A stretch of 64,000 nt of DNA from Ga0074139 sp046336825 (GTDB lineage: Bacteria; Bdellovibrionota; Bdellovibrionia; Bdellovibrionales; Bdellovibrionaceae), in NCBI GenBank assembly GCA_046336825.1, contig JBKDFX010000097.1, positions 14,346 to 78,345 on the forward strand. Reading direction: 5' to 3'. The translations under genes and the position numbers were made by a program. Below are positions 1 to 8,581 of this stretch, in pieces. A model generated the notes under the pieces. The model was not told the origin of the DNA. It was given only the letters and a program-made list of their open reading frames with translations, and did not search any database. Position 1 is the stretch's first letter. Every line of letters starts with the position of its first letter.

Positions 1-696
1 ATCCAGTTCTTGATGAATCATCCCAGGATTTTTTTTCTTCTCGTAATTTTTGAAAATTTCTTTTCCAAGGCGATCTAAGTATTCAATGTCTGTGCGCAGT
101 TGTTCATCGGTTGCACCTTCTCCCGCAGTGCGAACAATGACCCCGCCTTGTGGATTGCATTTCTGTACTAACTGCTTGAGACGTTCTCGTTCGCCTTCAT
201 TTTCAATTCTTCGGCTAATACCGAGATGACGAACTGTTGGAAGATAAACAATGAATCGGCCCGGCAAAGAAACATGAGTGGTGATCCTGGCTCCCTTTGT
301 CCCAATGGGATCTTTGGCCACTTGCACAAGGATGGATTGCCCTTCTTTGAGAAGATCCTGTATGGGCGTCTTATTGGCTGCGATGCGCTCTTCTCTTTCG
401 TCGTCCTCAGAGGTTTCCAGAGGCTCATCGCGATCTAAATCAGAAAAAGGGTAAGCATCTGAATCTACGTCAGCACGAATATCTCCCACATATAAAAAGG
501 CAGCACGATCGAGACCGATGTCGACAAAGGCCGCCTGCATCCCGGGTAATACTCGAATAACAGTTCCGCGGTGCACACTCCCGACCAAGGTCGGGGAAGT
601 TTTTCGTTCGATCTTCAGATCAGTAAGAATTCCGCTCTCAACATAAGCTACTCGGGTTTCTTGGGGTCTTACATTTATCAAAATTTCTGCGGCCAT
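1..696 (-). CDS. rng: Ribonuclease G/E family endoribonuclease, N-terminal part (cut by window edge)
   Basis: Only the first 232 codons are in the window; the gene runs off the left end. Translating the minus strand from the ATG at 694-696 gives an N-terminus starting MAAEILINVRPQETRVAYVE, then the S1 RNA-binding region (VLPGMQAAFVDIGLDRAAFL) with an acidic, charged insertion inside it, and the strongly diagnostic stretch TKGARITTHVSLPGRFIVYL followed by the start of the catalytic domain (HLGISRRI). These are hallmarks of RNase G/E, the endonucleases that mature 5S/16S rRNA and start mRNA decay. There is no room to say whether it is the short RNase G or longer RNase E form, though the direct start at the S1 domain suggests RNase G. 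It is transcribed divergently from pilT, 78 bp away. Confidence 0.93.
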   Translation of the reverse strand, partial: MAAEILINVRPQETRVAYVESGILTDLKIERKTSPTLVGSVHRGTVIRVLPGMQAAFVDIGLDRAAFLYVGDIRADVDSDAYPFSDLDRDEPLETSEDDEREERIAANKTPIQDLLKEGQSILVQVAKDPIGTKGARITTHVSLPGRFIVYLPTVRHLGISRRIENEGERERLKQLVQKCNPQGGVIVRTAGEGATDEQLRTDIEYLDRLGKEIFKNYEKKKNPGMIHQELD

Positions 697-774
697 GAAT
701 CATCTTTAGTCTAGTTAAGGCGATCGTGGCAACTTCAATTAAAAAATCTTTCTGTTCTGCCGATAATATCTTTG

Positions 775-1851
775 ATGGCAACAATCGACGAACTTTTTAA
801 AATAATGGTGGAACAAAAAGCTTCTGACTTACATATCACGTCAGGGGCACCTCCCTATTTAAGATTGCATGGCAACATGGTGCCACTCAATTATCGCGAA
901 TTAAGCAATCAAGATGTTCAAGGATTAGTTTTTGAAATCTTAACCGAAAAGCAAAAGAAAATATTTGTAGAAAAATGGGAGCTGGATTGTGCTTATGCCA
1001 TTCCGGGACTGGGTCGTTTTCGTGTGAATGTCTTCATGCAAAGAAAAGGTCTTGGTGGCGTATTCCGAGTTATTCCTGAAAAGATTTTAACTCCACAGGA
1101 ACTTAATTTGCCTGGCTCAATTATGGAGTTAATTGATGTTGACCGAGGCCTTGTCCTCGTCACCGGCCCAACTGGTTCTGGTAAGTCGACGACTTTGGCG
1201 GCCCTGATCCACCACATTAACATGACTCGCGAAGCTCATATTTTAACTGTTGAAGATCCCGTGGAGTTTGTTCACCAAAATATAAAAGCACTTGTTAATC
1301 AACGTGAAGTTGGAAGCCATACAAAAACTTTTGCCAATGCACTTAAGGCCGCCTTACGTGAAGACCCAGATATCATGCTTGTGGGTGAGTTGCGTGATTT
1401 GGAAACAATTTCTCTCGCTTTAACGGCTGCAGAAACAGGGCACTTGGTTTTTGGAACCCTTCATACCAACAGTGCGGCTAAAACAATTGACCGTATTATC
1501 GACGTTTTTCCTTCGGGCCAACAGCAGCAAATTCGCACAATGTTATCTGAAAGCTTGCGTGGCGTTGTAGCTCAAACTCTTTTCTCTAGAGCGGATGGTC
1601 AAGGGCGAGTCGCCGCTTACGAAATTTTAAGAAACAACAAGGCCGTTGCAAATTTGATTCGAGAAAACAAAATTCACCAAATTGCTTCCATTATGCAAAC
1701 TGGCCATTCCAGCGGGATGATTTTGTTTGAAAAATACATCGATGACCTGGTTAAAACTGGTAAAGTATCTGCTGCTGACGCTAAAACTTTCCTCGGTAAA
1801 GATACTGAGGTGACAGCTGCATCGAAGGGCGCTATGACAAAAGCAGGATGA
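775..1851 (+). CDS. pilT: Type IV pilus twitching-motility ATPase PilT
   Basis: Hexameric cytoplasmic ATPase that depolymerises type IV pili and so powers retraction. The 358-residue product has the PilT length and signatures: N-terminal KASDLHITSGAPPYLRLHG, Walker A GPTGSGKST near residue 131, Asp box EDPVEFVH, Walker B DPDIMLVGELRD near 198, the His box HLVFGTLHTNSAAKTIDRII and a C-terminal AIRNLIRE-like motif (AVANLIRENK). A TTG lies directly before the ATG (TTGATG at 772-777); I take the ATG. The spacing upstream shows no strong Shine-Dalgarno. The stop codon overlaps the start of deoC by 4 bp (ATGA), so the two are probably translationally coupled, which is an unusual partner for a pilus gene. 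Confidence 0.95.
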   Translation: MATIDELFKIMVEQKASDLHITSGAPPYLRLHGNMVPLNYRELSNQDVQGLVFEILTEKQKKIFVEKWELDCAYAIPGLGRFRVNVFMQRKGLGGVFRVIPEKILTPQELNLPGSIMELIDVDRGLVLVTGPTGSGKSTTLAALIHHINMTREAHILTVEDPVEFVHQNIKALVNQREVGSHTKTFANALKAALREDPDIMLVGELRDLETISLALTAAETGHLVFGTLHTNSAAKTIDRIIDVFPSGQQQQIRTMLSESLRGVVAQTLFSRADGQGRVAAYEILRNNKAVANLIRENKIHQIASIMQTGHSSGMILFEKYIDDLVKTGKVSAADAKTFLGKDTEVTAASKGAMTKAG

Positions 1852-2531
1852 AAACTGCTTTTCAAAATAAAGATTTGGCCCTCTATATTGACCACACCCT
1901 TCTGCGGGCTGATGCAAGCTCGACAGAATTTAAAAAAATCTGCCAAGAGGCCATTCAGCACCATCTTTATGCTGTTTGTGTGCCCGGTCGATTTGTAAAA
2001 CTCGTTAAAAGTGAGCTCTTGAGCACCCGCGTGAAAGTGGCAGCTGTCATCGGATTTCCCTTGGGCAACCAAACTTCTGTTTCAAAAGCTTTTGAAACAT
2101 CTATCGCTGTTGAAGATGGAGCTGATGAAGTTGATATGGTGATTTCTTTAGGCGGAATCCGTGAAAAAAATTGGACTTATGTCACTGAAGACATTCAGAG
2201 CGTTGTCAAGGCAGCTAAAGGGAAAGCCGTTAAGGTCATTTTAGAAACCCATCTTCTCAACCAAGAAGAAAAAGTCAAAGCCATCGAGTCTGCTATCCAG
2301 GCAAAAGCCCATTTCATAAAAACCAGCACTGGCTTTTCTGGCGGTGGAGCCACTCTTGAAGACATCAGCTTGATGAAAACGGTGGCTGCGGGTCGTATTA
2401 AAATAAAAGCCAGCGGAGGAGTAAAATCCTTTGATCAAGCGGTTGGACTTATTCAGGCGGGAGCAGACCGCATTGGAACCAGTTCTGGCGTTGCGCTTGT
2501 CACAAATTCAGTTGTGAGTGGAGGCTATTGA
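1848..2531 (+). CDS. deoC: Deoxyribose-phosphate aldolase
   Basis: Cleaves 2-deoxyribose-5-phosphate to glyceraldehyde-3-phosphate and acetaldehyde, the last step of deoxynucleoside catabolism. The 227-residue protein is the short bacterial DeoC form. Visible signatures are YIDHTLLRADA at the N-terminus, VCVPGRFV, IGFPLGNQ, the Schiff-base lysine in FIKTSTGF (K158) and the second lysine in KASGGVKS (K187). It overlaps pilT by 4 bp and is followed without a gap by the pyrimidine phosphorylase, so deoC, the phosphorylase and the purine phosphorylase form one salvage operon. Confidence 0.96.
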   Translation: MKTAFQNKDLALYIDHTLLRADASSTEFKKICQEAIQHHLYAVCVPGRFVKLVKSELLSTRVKVAAVIGFPLGNQTSVSKAFETSIAVEDGADEVDMVISLGGIREKNWTYVTEDIQSVVKAAKGKAVKVILETHLLNQEEKVKAIESAIQAKAHFIKTSTGFSGGGATLEDISLMKTVAAGRIKIKASGGVKSFDQAVGLIQAGADRIGTSSGVALVTNSVVSGGY

Positions 2532-3848
2532 GTGTTTCTTGCAGCAGAAATTATAAAAAAAAAGAGAAACGGATTTCCGCTCAACAAAGAAGAAATCAAC
2601 ACTCTGATACAAAAATACACTTTAGGTGAAATTCCAGATTACCAAATGGCGGCCTGGCTGATGGCTGTCTACTTTAAGGGAATGACTTTTGATGAAACTC
2701 TGGAGCTCACGCAGTCCATGTTAAACTCTGGACGCGTTATGAAATTTCCCAAGTCTCCTGAATTTAAAGTGGATAAACACAGCACGGGCGGCATCGGAGA
2801 TAAAACCAGTTTGATTTTAGGTCCTATCGTGGCCTCCCTCGGAATTCCAGTTCCCATGATATCCGGCCGCGGTCTTGGCCACACGGGTGGAACACTAGAC
2901 AAACTTGAAAGTATTCCTGGATTCAATACTCAGCTCAGTCTTGATGATTTTGAAGAAATGATTTTTGAAAACAAAATCAGCTTTATAGGTCAGACTCTTG
3001 ATATCTGCCCTGCCGATAAAAAACTGTATGCCCTCAGAGATGTGACAGCAACTGTTGAAAGCCGTCCTCTCATCTGCGCTAGCATCATGTCAAAAAAATT
3101 AGCTGAAGGGGCTGACGGGCTTGTTTTAGACGTCAAATGGGGATCTGGCGCCTTCATGAAATCAAAGGCCGATGCCGAAGCCCTGGCTCAAGATTTGAGA
3201 AATATTGCTCTTGGAGCTGGCCGCAAATGCACAGCTATCATCAGCGATATGAATCAACCTTTGGGCCGATATGCGGGCAACTCTTTAGAGGTTCACGAGT
3301 GTTTAGAAATATTAAATAACAAAAGTTTTTTCTCTGTTGATGGTCGAGATCTTTATCAAGACACCCGTGATCTGAGTGTTTTACTTTCTGCACATATGAT
3401 TCTTCTGGCTAGAAAGTCTCAGGATCTTTCTTCTGCGATTGAACTTGCGCAGCAGCAACTTAAAAACGGCCAAGCTTTAGCTAAATTTGAAGAGATGGTT
3501 TTGCGTCAGGGTGGTGCATTAAAAAATCTCAAACACGCCTCACAAAAGCATATTGTGAGCGCTGGTTCGGCTGGATTTGTTAAAGCTTTCAACGCTGAAA
3601 AAATTGGACTTGCAGGCATCCAATTACGAGCTGGTCGCATGAAAAAAGAGGATGTCATTGACCCCACGTCTGGAATTGAGTTTCACAAAAAAATTGGAGA
3701 TCCCATCGGGGCCAATGATACATTATTTACCATCTTTTGTGATAATGTTTCGCTTGTACCTGATTGTAAAAAATTGTTGCTCGAGTCCGTTGAAATTTCC
3801 TTGCAAAAAACAGATGCGCCCGATCTGATAGTAAAGACGATTGGTTAA
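2532..3848 (+). CDS. deoA: Pyrimidine-nucleoside (thymidine) phosphorylase
   Basis: Phosphorolyses thymidine/uridine to the base and (deoxy)ribose-1-phosphate. The 438-residue protein has the family signature DKHSTGGIGDKTSL with SGRGLGHTGGTLDKLESIPG, the phosphate/pyrimidine site region TATVESRPLICASIMSKK and the C-terminal pyrimidine-phosphorylase domain (AGRMKKEDVIDPTSGIEF). I cannot separate DeoA (thymidine) from Pdp (broad pyrimidine) specificity by eye; the N-terminal sequence and length fit either. The start is GTG, immediately after the deoC TGA with no spacer, which points to translational coupling. Confidence 0.9.
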   Translation: MFLAAEIIKKKRNGFPLNKEEINTLIQKYTLGEIPDYQMAAWLMAVYFKGMTFDETLELTQSMLNSGRVMKFPKSPEFKVDKHSTGGIGDKTSLILGPIVASLGIPVPMISGRGLGHTGGTLDKLESIPGFNTQLSLDDFEEMIFENKISFIGQTLDICPADKKLYALRDVTATVESRPLICASIMSKKLAEGADGLVLDVKWGSGAFMKSKADAEALAQDLRNIALGAGRKCTAIISDMNQPLGRYAGNSLEVHECLEILNNKSFFSVDGRDLYQDTRDLSVLLSAHMILLARKSQDLSSAIELAQQQLKNGQALAKFEEMVLRQGGALKNLKHASQKHIVSAGSAGFVKAFNAEKIGLAGIQLRAGRMKKEDVIDPTSGIEFHKKIGDPIGANDTLFTIFCDNVSLVPDCKKLLLESVEISLQKTDAPDLIVKTIG

Positions 3849-3852
3849 AAAA

Positions 3853-4674
3853 ATGCTTTTAGATAAGTTAACAGAAACAGTTAGTTTTATTAGATCTCGC
3901 TCCTCTATTAAGCCAAAAGTGGGAGTCATTCTTGGCTCTGGCTTGGGAGCTTTTGTTCAACACATAAAAGTTGATGCCAAGATCCCTTTTAATGAAATCC
4001 CGAATTTTATGACCACTTCTGTCGAAGGCCACTCTGGTAATTTAATTTTGGGTACTGTGGGAGACAACTTACCCATAGTCGTACTTCAGGGTCGCCTCCA
4101 TTATTATGAAGGTCACAGCATGGACACTGTGGTTTACCCAACACGAACGATGGCTCTGCTAGGCATTGAAACTCTTATGCTGACTAACTCTGCTGGCGGC
4201 TTCGGTGATACCATGCAAGCTGGTGATTTCATGATCATCGAAGATCATATCAACTTAATGGGTATAAATCCTTTGATGGGACCCAATCTAAAACAGTTGG
4301 GACCAAGATTTCCAGATATGACCGAAGCCTATGATCGTAAACTCATTGATCTCATGGAAAAAACCTTTCAAGAAATGAGCTGCCGTTACCATAAAGGCAT
4401 TTACTGCGGCGTTACTGGACCTACTTATGAAACGCCAGCCGAAGTGAGATACCTCAAGCTAATTGGGGGAAAAGCAGTGGGAATGAGCACTGTTCCTGAG
4501 TCCATTGCAGCCAATCATCTCGGACTTCGCGTGGCCGCTTTGAGTTGCATCACAAATCTAGCTGCTGGAATCTCCAGAAATAAGCTTTCCCATGAAGAAG
4601 TCACAGAGAATGCAAAAAAAGTGGAATTACAGTTCATCACTTTTTTAAAGAACTTCTTAGAAAAATTAAACTAA
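3853..4674 (+). CDS. punA: Purine-nucleoside phosphorylase
   Basis: Phosphorolyses purine (deoxy)nucleosides. It is the trimeric PNP/MTAP (class I high-mass) family: GVILGSGLGAF with the phosphate-binding loop, VEGHSGNLILG, VVLQGRLHYYEGH, LTNSAGG, and the substrate-site region YCGVTGPTYETPAEVRYL followed by VGMSTVPE. About 273 residues, normal for the family. A TTG at 3841 would add four residues (reading VKK before the ATG) and overlap the upstream gene; the ATG at 3853 is preferred but neither has a strong ribosome-binding site. The stop overlaps by 4 bp the stop of the convergent small ORF on the other strand. Confidence 0.93.
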   Translation: MLLDKLTETVSFIRSRSSIKPKVGVILGSGLGAFVQHIKVDAKIPFNEIPNFMTTSVEGHSGNLILGTVGDNLPIVVLQGRLHYYEGHSMDTVVYPTRTMALLGIETLMLTNSAGGFGDTMQAGDFMIIEDHINLMGINPLMGPNLKQLGPRFPDMTEAYDRKLIDLMEKTFQEMSCRYHKGIYCGVTGPTYETPAEVRYLKLIGGKAVGMSTVPESIAANHLGLRVAALSCITNLAAGISRNKLSHEEVTENAKKVELQFITFLKNFLEKLN

Positions 4675-5147
4675 GTTTGGCAGACCCACTTTTGCTGGGG
4701 TGTTTTCCCCTCGAGATACCAGAAAAGAATCTTATTTTTTTTGCCCAAATAAAATGTCATCACATCGTTTTCTTCATTTAAACTATCAATCACAATCTTA
4801 TAACCTAACACTTTTCTGGCTGGACTTTCCATTCGATAACTTGTGATTAAAAAAGGGTTGTCGATTCCGTCTTGCAAAAGACTTATTCCAGATCTTTTAA
4901 TGTAACGAGAAACCAGATCTTGTTCGGTGGTGGTCAACTGCAATACGTTTTCTGTTGTCAGTGTATGTTGATACCGCATGGGAACAGGTCGACCTGATCG
5001 AATTTTTAACAGCCCAATACGACACTCTTGAACTTCATGGCTGTTTTTCTTGGTCTGACCAACAGAATGAAAAGACACAAGATAAAAAAGGATCGATCCT
5101 GTTGTAAGAGAAAAAATTAATCTTTTGACGAAAGCTGTTGTTTCCAT
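4671..5147 (-). CDS. Hypothetical membrane-anchored or secreted protein, 158 aa
   Basis: No family recognised. The N-terminus has basic residues then a hydrophobic stretch (residues about 10-28, LIFSLTTGSILFYLVSFHS), consistent with a signal anchor or uncleaved signal peptide, followed by a polar domain with no motif I know. It has two cysteines outside the anchor (EVQEC and WVCQT near the C-terminus). A purine-rich GTAGGGT precedes the ATG. Gene is convergent with the purine phosphorylase and lies downstream of, and co-oriented with, the ABC/outer-membrane cassette, with about 120 bp of featureless sequence between. It could be the last member of that cassette, but nothing in its sequence proves it. 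Confidence 0.6.
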   Translation of the reverse strand: METTAFVKRLIFSLTTGSILFYLVSFHSVGQTKKNSHEVQECRIGLLKIRSGRPVPMRYQHTLTTENVLQLTTTEQDLVSRYIKRSGISLLQDGIDNPFLITSYRMESPARKVLGYKIVIDSLNEENDVMTFYLGKKNKILFWYLEGKTPQQKWVCQT

Positions 5148-5266
5148 ACCCTACCCCGTCGTCAAGTAGAGCAAGTTCTGAGCCCATTCTCTAATGTAAT
5201 GGAATTAAGCACAGATCAAAATTTTGAAACAACTTCAATGAGGTGTCTAAAATTGTGTCACTAGCA

Positions 5267-6532
5267 CTAGAAAGACCACTTGAGACCTGCAGAAATTTGA
5301 GCCTCCGAGAGCAGCGTGAATTCAGTATTTTTAGCCCCGCCAAAAAGAACGGCTTCAGCGCTGAGCACAGTTCTGTCATTGGCATTATATTCCCAATTAA
5401 GCTGAGTGGCGGACGAATCTTGCGTAAGGCTCACCAATGACCTGATGGCCACACTGATTTCTCTGGAGTTACCCAAATCTGGGATCCGCAATGAGGTATA
5501 GGAGTAGCTTCTGGTGCGAAACTCTAATCCCGGGCGAGCGAATCTATTAGCATTTTGAATCAGATTAGGCGCGACACTTGTTGCAGATGACAATGACTGA
5601 TCCCATTGATTTTTTGACCAACCAGATTCATTCCATATGAATTCTTGCCGAAAATCAAATGAACCTTCCCAGCGAATTCCGGCCACCATGAAGGTGGAAA
5701 AATCCTGGGAAGAGGCACCTTTAATTTCCATATCAAAACCACCCAACCCGTTACCAACAGGAGTGTAGTGGGAGTTGCCCTGGCGATGCTGAATATCAGC
5801 ATAGATGGAAACAGCTTCAGATGGGGCCCAATTAAAATACTCGCCCACAAAAAACTTTTCCTGGTCAAGTCGACCCACCATCAGTGCGAAAACATTGGAT
5901 GGGTTTTGCATTTGAAATTCAAATTTAAGCACTGATTTTTCTGAAAAGCCCTGATCGGCAGTCCAGTGCTGTTCCAAATTACTCATGGGCTCATGCAAAA
6001 GAACAACACTCAAGTTTTGTTCATCTAAGGGAATATTGACGTTTGCTCTTAAAAGGACCTGTCCTTTTTCTTTGTAAAAGAAACTTCGTTGGCTGTTATT
6101 AAAGTGATAATAGGGATTCGTCGGTGAGAAAATTTCAGCAGGACCCCATTGATAGTTTTGCAAACCCAGCGTTGTGCTGAGGGATTCGCTCCAGTGAGAT
6201 GAAATAAACAAATCCGTTAAGTCGTTGTCCAGTTCAGATCTTTCTTTAACGGGTTTAGTTTCATAAAAATTGATTTGTTCGAAAAACAAAATGTGTCTGG
6301 ATCTAAGAGTAAGACTTTGATTTTCAGAAAATTCATAGGAAACGTCGGGCCTAAACTCAAGCAACTGCTTATTTTCAGGAAGGCCTAGTGTTGTATTATT
6401 TGAGTTGATCGGTGAATTTTTTTTAACATCTTGGTTTTCGATGGCTGCAAAAATATCACCCCTAAAGCTAAACTGCGCCTGAGCCAAGCTAGAGAGAAAT
6501 ACAATAATCGAAAAGAGTAGACCTTTATACAT
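5267..6532 (-). CDS. Outer-membrane beta-barrel protein of the ABC/LolA-like cassette
   Basis: About 421 residues beginning with a clear signal peptide (MYKGLLFSIIVFLSSLAQAQ, cleavage after AQA) and ending in a terminal phenylalanine (AGLKWSF), the usual signal for insertion by the BAM complex. The body alternates short polar and aromatic strands such as LTLRSRHILFF and VSIYADIQHRQG, as expected of a transmembrane barrel; I do not recognise a named porin family. A TTG two codons upstream (6538) is possible, but the ATG at 6532 starts the signal peptide. Its start overlaps the end of the upstream permease gene by 8 bp, so it is part of the same transcript. I infer it forms the outer-membrane end of the transporter encoded upstream. 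Confidence 0.8.
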   Translation of the reverse strand: MYKGLLFSIIVFLSSLAQAQFSFRGDIFAAIENQDVKKNSPINSNNTTLGLPENKQLLEFRPDVSYEFSENQSLTLRSRHILFFEQINFYETKPVKERSELDNDLTDLFISSHWSESLSTTLGLQNYQWGPAEIFSPTNPYYHFNNSQRSFFYKEKGQVLLRANVNIPLDEQNLSVVLLHEPMSNLEQHWTADQGFSEKSVLKFEFQMQNPSNVFALMVGRLDQEKFFVGEYFNWAPSEAVSIYADIQHRQGNSHYTPVGNGLGGFDMEIKGASSQDFSTFMVAGIRWEGSFDFRQEFIWNESGWSKNQWDQSLSSATSVAPNLIQNANRFARPGLEFRTRSYSYTSLRIPDLGNSREISVAIRSLVSLTQDSSATQLNWEYNANDRTVLSAEAVLFGGAKNTEFTLLSEAQISAGLKWSF

Positions 6533-7847
6533 TTGCAAGATTTTCTGCCACTGATTTTTTTAAAGTTGAACGGACTGCAAAGAAGCTGGTAATCACGGCC
6601 AGTCCAGCCAAAAGAAAAGTACAAAGTACATAGCTAGAGAAATCAAAGGTGATCCTGAAATAAACAGGCTCTGATAACAGACCTGCTCGATAAAGAATTT
6701 TAGCGTGATTGACAAAAAAAGTGATGACACCGGCAAGACCAATTCCAATACCCACACCCAATAGGCTTAGATAAAAAGCTTCAAAAGTGAAAATAGAGCC
6801 TACAGTTTGTCGGTTGTATCCTATGGAACGCAAGGTTCCGATTTCACGAGTTCTTTCTTTTACACTCTTTACAACAGTGTTGAGAACAGAAAGGCCTGAT
6901 ATTGTCAGCGTGACTGTCACAATAAAAATTTGAAAAATGCCTAATAATTCACGCGTTTTATTGTAAAGATCCGCAACAGGATGATCTTTCAAATAAACTG
7001 CTTTTGATTTTAAGTTATTTGTTTTGGCGAACTCATTAAAGTCTTGAATAAATCGAGACGAATCTTTTTCATTTTTTAGTAGTGTTGTTACAAATTTTAT
7101 TTTGTCTGTGTTTGTGAGAAGCTGTGCACTCTCAATGGACATTTTCATCCATTTTTCATCGATATCTTTGTAGCCACCGTCTATCAACCCCACAACACTC
7201 ATATCCAGAGCATTAAGCTGACCGCTGGCCGTCATGGCAGTCACTTGCAAATCATAATTGTCACATTTGAAAGGTCGCAAAGTGGCCTCATAGCCATCGT
7301 TTTGGACCATGTTGAGTATCTTAGGGTTGGGTTCACAGCCCAATAAAAAACCAAGGGCTTGCCCAAGCACAATGCCTTGGGGATTTTGAGCCACATGAAG
7401 TGGTTCTCCGTAGAGCGCTTCCCACTCCCAAAGGGGTTTGCGCATCTCTGCTCCGGCCGTAAGATCATATCCCATGGCAATAAAAATAAAGGAATTAATT
7501 CCATTGGTAACTGTCCCCGTCACGGGTAGGAATCTGACACTCACGTGAACATTTTCTTTTTTGCTAGATAAAAACTCTTTTATTTTTTTTTGTTCCGCCA
7601 CATCTAAATAAATTTCTTCACCTAATGATTTTCCCAAAGTTGTATTAACTTCTGGATTTTCAATAATAACGTGACCGTACATGGCCCGGTTGCTGAATCC
7701 TACGTCATACATTTGATTGACGTCAGCAATATAGCCTTGAAATAAAACAAGAGATAAAAATCCTGCTGAAATCGAAATTATGGCAGCCAAGCTGTGGCGC
7801 CAATTTTTCTTTGTATTTCGATAAGCAATTCTAGCAAGTGGAAACAT
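6525..7847 (-). CDS. ABC transporter permease, LolC/E-MacB (FtsX-like) type, second copy
   Basis: A 440-residue inner-membrane permease of the four-helix type. One membrane helix near residues 18-40 (LAAIISISAGFLSLVLFQGY), a large periplasmic domain of about 240 residues, then three C-terminal helices. The cytoplasmic coupling segment SVKERTREIGTLRSIGY and the following helix are typical of FtsX-domain proteins in LolCDE and MacB systems, which act on lipids, lipoproteins or other substrates at the outer face of the inner membrane rather than by classic import. It is clearly different in sequence from the other permease at 8582-9880, suggesting a heterodimer like LolC/LolE. Two bp separate it from the LolA-like gene upstream. 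Confidence 0.88.
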   Translation of the reverse strand: MFPLARIAYRNTKKNWRHSLAAIISISAGFLSLVLFQGYIADVNQMYDVGFSNRAMYGHVIIENPEVNTTLGKSLGEEIYLDVAEQKKIKEFLSSKKENVHVSVRFLPVTGTVTNGINSFIFIAMGYDLTAGAEMRKPLWEWEALYGEPLHVAQNPQGIVLGQALGFLLGCEPNPKILNMVQNDGYEATLRPFKCDNYDLQVTAMTASGQLNALDMSVVGLIDGGYKDIDEKWMKMSIESAQLLTNTDKIKFVTTLLKNEKDSSRFIQDFNEFAKTNNLKSKAVYLKDHPVADLYNKTRELLGIFQIFIVTVTLTISGLSVLNTVVKSVKERTREIGTLRSIGYNRQTVGSIFTFEAFYLSLLGVGIGIGLAGVITFFVNHAKILYRAGLLSEPVYFRITFDFSSYVLCTFLLAGLAVITSFFAVRSTLKKSVAENLANV

Positions 7848-7849
7848 TT

Positions 7850-8581
7850 TTACCTTTTTAAATTATTAACATTAAACAAAGATTCTTTGAGGCTGTCGAT
7901 CTTGGGTTCAATATAACGAATGATAGATCTATTCTCTGTTATTTTAGCATCAGTGATTTCAATCTCACTGATAAACGGCGATTCTGATCCATCATATCCT
8001 TTTACTTTGTTGTCATACTTCATTTTGGCCCGCTTAAAGACTTTTCCTTGTAGTGTTAGAAACTCGGCTTGCACGGCCAGTTGGTCGCTTTCTCGTATCC
8101 AGTACCTAATCTGATCATAGGTCAGGTTATTAGCTTTCGCTTTAAGCATTAAAACTTTTGTCTTTTCCCCATTTAAAATTTCTTCTTTTTCAATTTTAGG
8201 ATCATAATCCCGTGAGTAATGTGTAGAGGCAATGTCGCCATTGGCGGCCTGCCCACTTAGCTTTTGCCTAGGAGAAATTGTCACAGGCTTGCGTAGCGAG
8301 GGTTTAAAAAACCACATCGTTCGATCATTAAACAAATAGATTTCTCCTTTATTTCTGGCGGGCTCTAAAGCCTCAACGTAGGCATTTACATATTGTGCAC
8401 GAACTTTAAATTTCTTTTTAACTTCACGGCCGGCTTCTGTGGTGGTCACTTCACTCATCCATGAAAGACCCTTTTCAACACTTCCTCGTGCCCGGTCAGA
8501 GGCTTTCAAAAGTTCTTCTGCCGTGAGTGCATGACTTATGTTGAGGGCAAAACTGGCGATAGCCATGATTAGATATTTCAT
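7850..8581 (-). CDS. Periplasmic LolA-fold outer-membrane lipoprotein-sorting-type protein
   Basis: 243 residues with an N-terminal signal peptide (MKYLIMAIASFALNISHALT). The middle has the pattern of the outer-membrane lipoprotein-sorting family (LolA/LolB-like fold, Pfam family PF17131 as I recall it): RTMWFFKPSLRKPVTIS, then a segment with SRDYDPKIEKEEIL, and a strand region QIRYWIRESDQLAVQAEF. Such proteins carry hydrophobic cargo in the periplasm. The gene sits exactly between the two permease genes, 2 bp from one and adjacent to the other, so it is almost certainly the soluble carrier of this transporter. Cargo is unknown; lipids and lipoproteins are both possible. Confidence 0.82.
   Translation of the reverse strand: MKYLIMAIASFALNISHALTAEELLKASDRARGSVEKGLSWMSEVTTTEAGREVKKKFKVRAQYVNAYVEALEPARNKGEIYLFNDRTMWFFKPSLRKPVTISPRQKLSGQAANGDIASTHYSRDYDPKIEKEEILNGEKTKVLMLKAKANNLTYDQIRYWIRESDQLAVQAEFLTLQGKVFKRAKMKYDNKVKGYDGSESPFISEIEITDAKITENRSIIRYIEPKIDSLKESLFNVNNLKR

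Noticed and set aside
580..595. Perfect 7-bp stem CCCGACC/GGTCGGG inside rng, resembling the hairpin at 20891-20906
   Set aside because: Lies in coding sequence, only 14 paired bases, and the resemblance is short enough to be chance; no T tract.
5243..5440. Plus-strand open frame inside the outer-membrane barrel gene
   Set aside because: It is antisense to the 3' end of a complete barrel gene that has a signal peptide and terminal Phe; codon pattern is that of a shadow frame.
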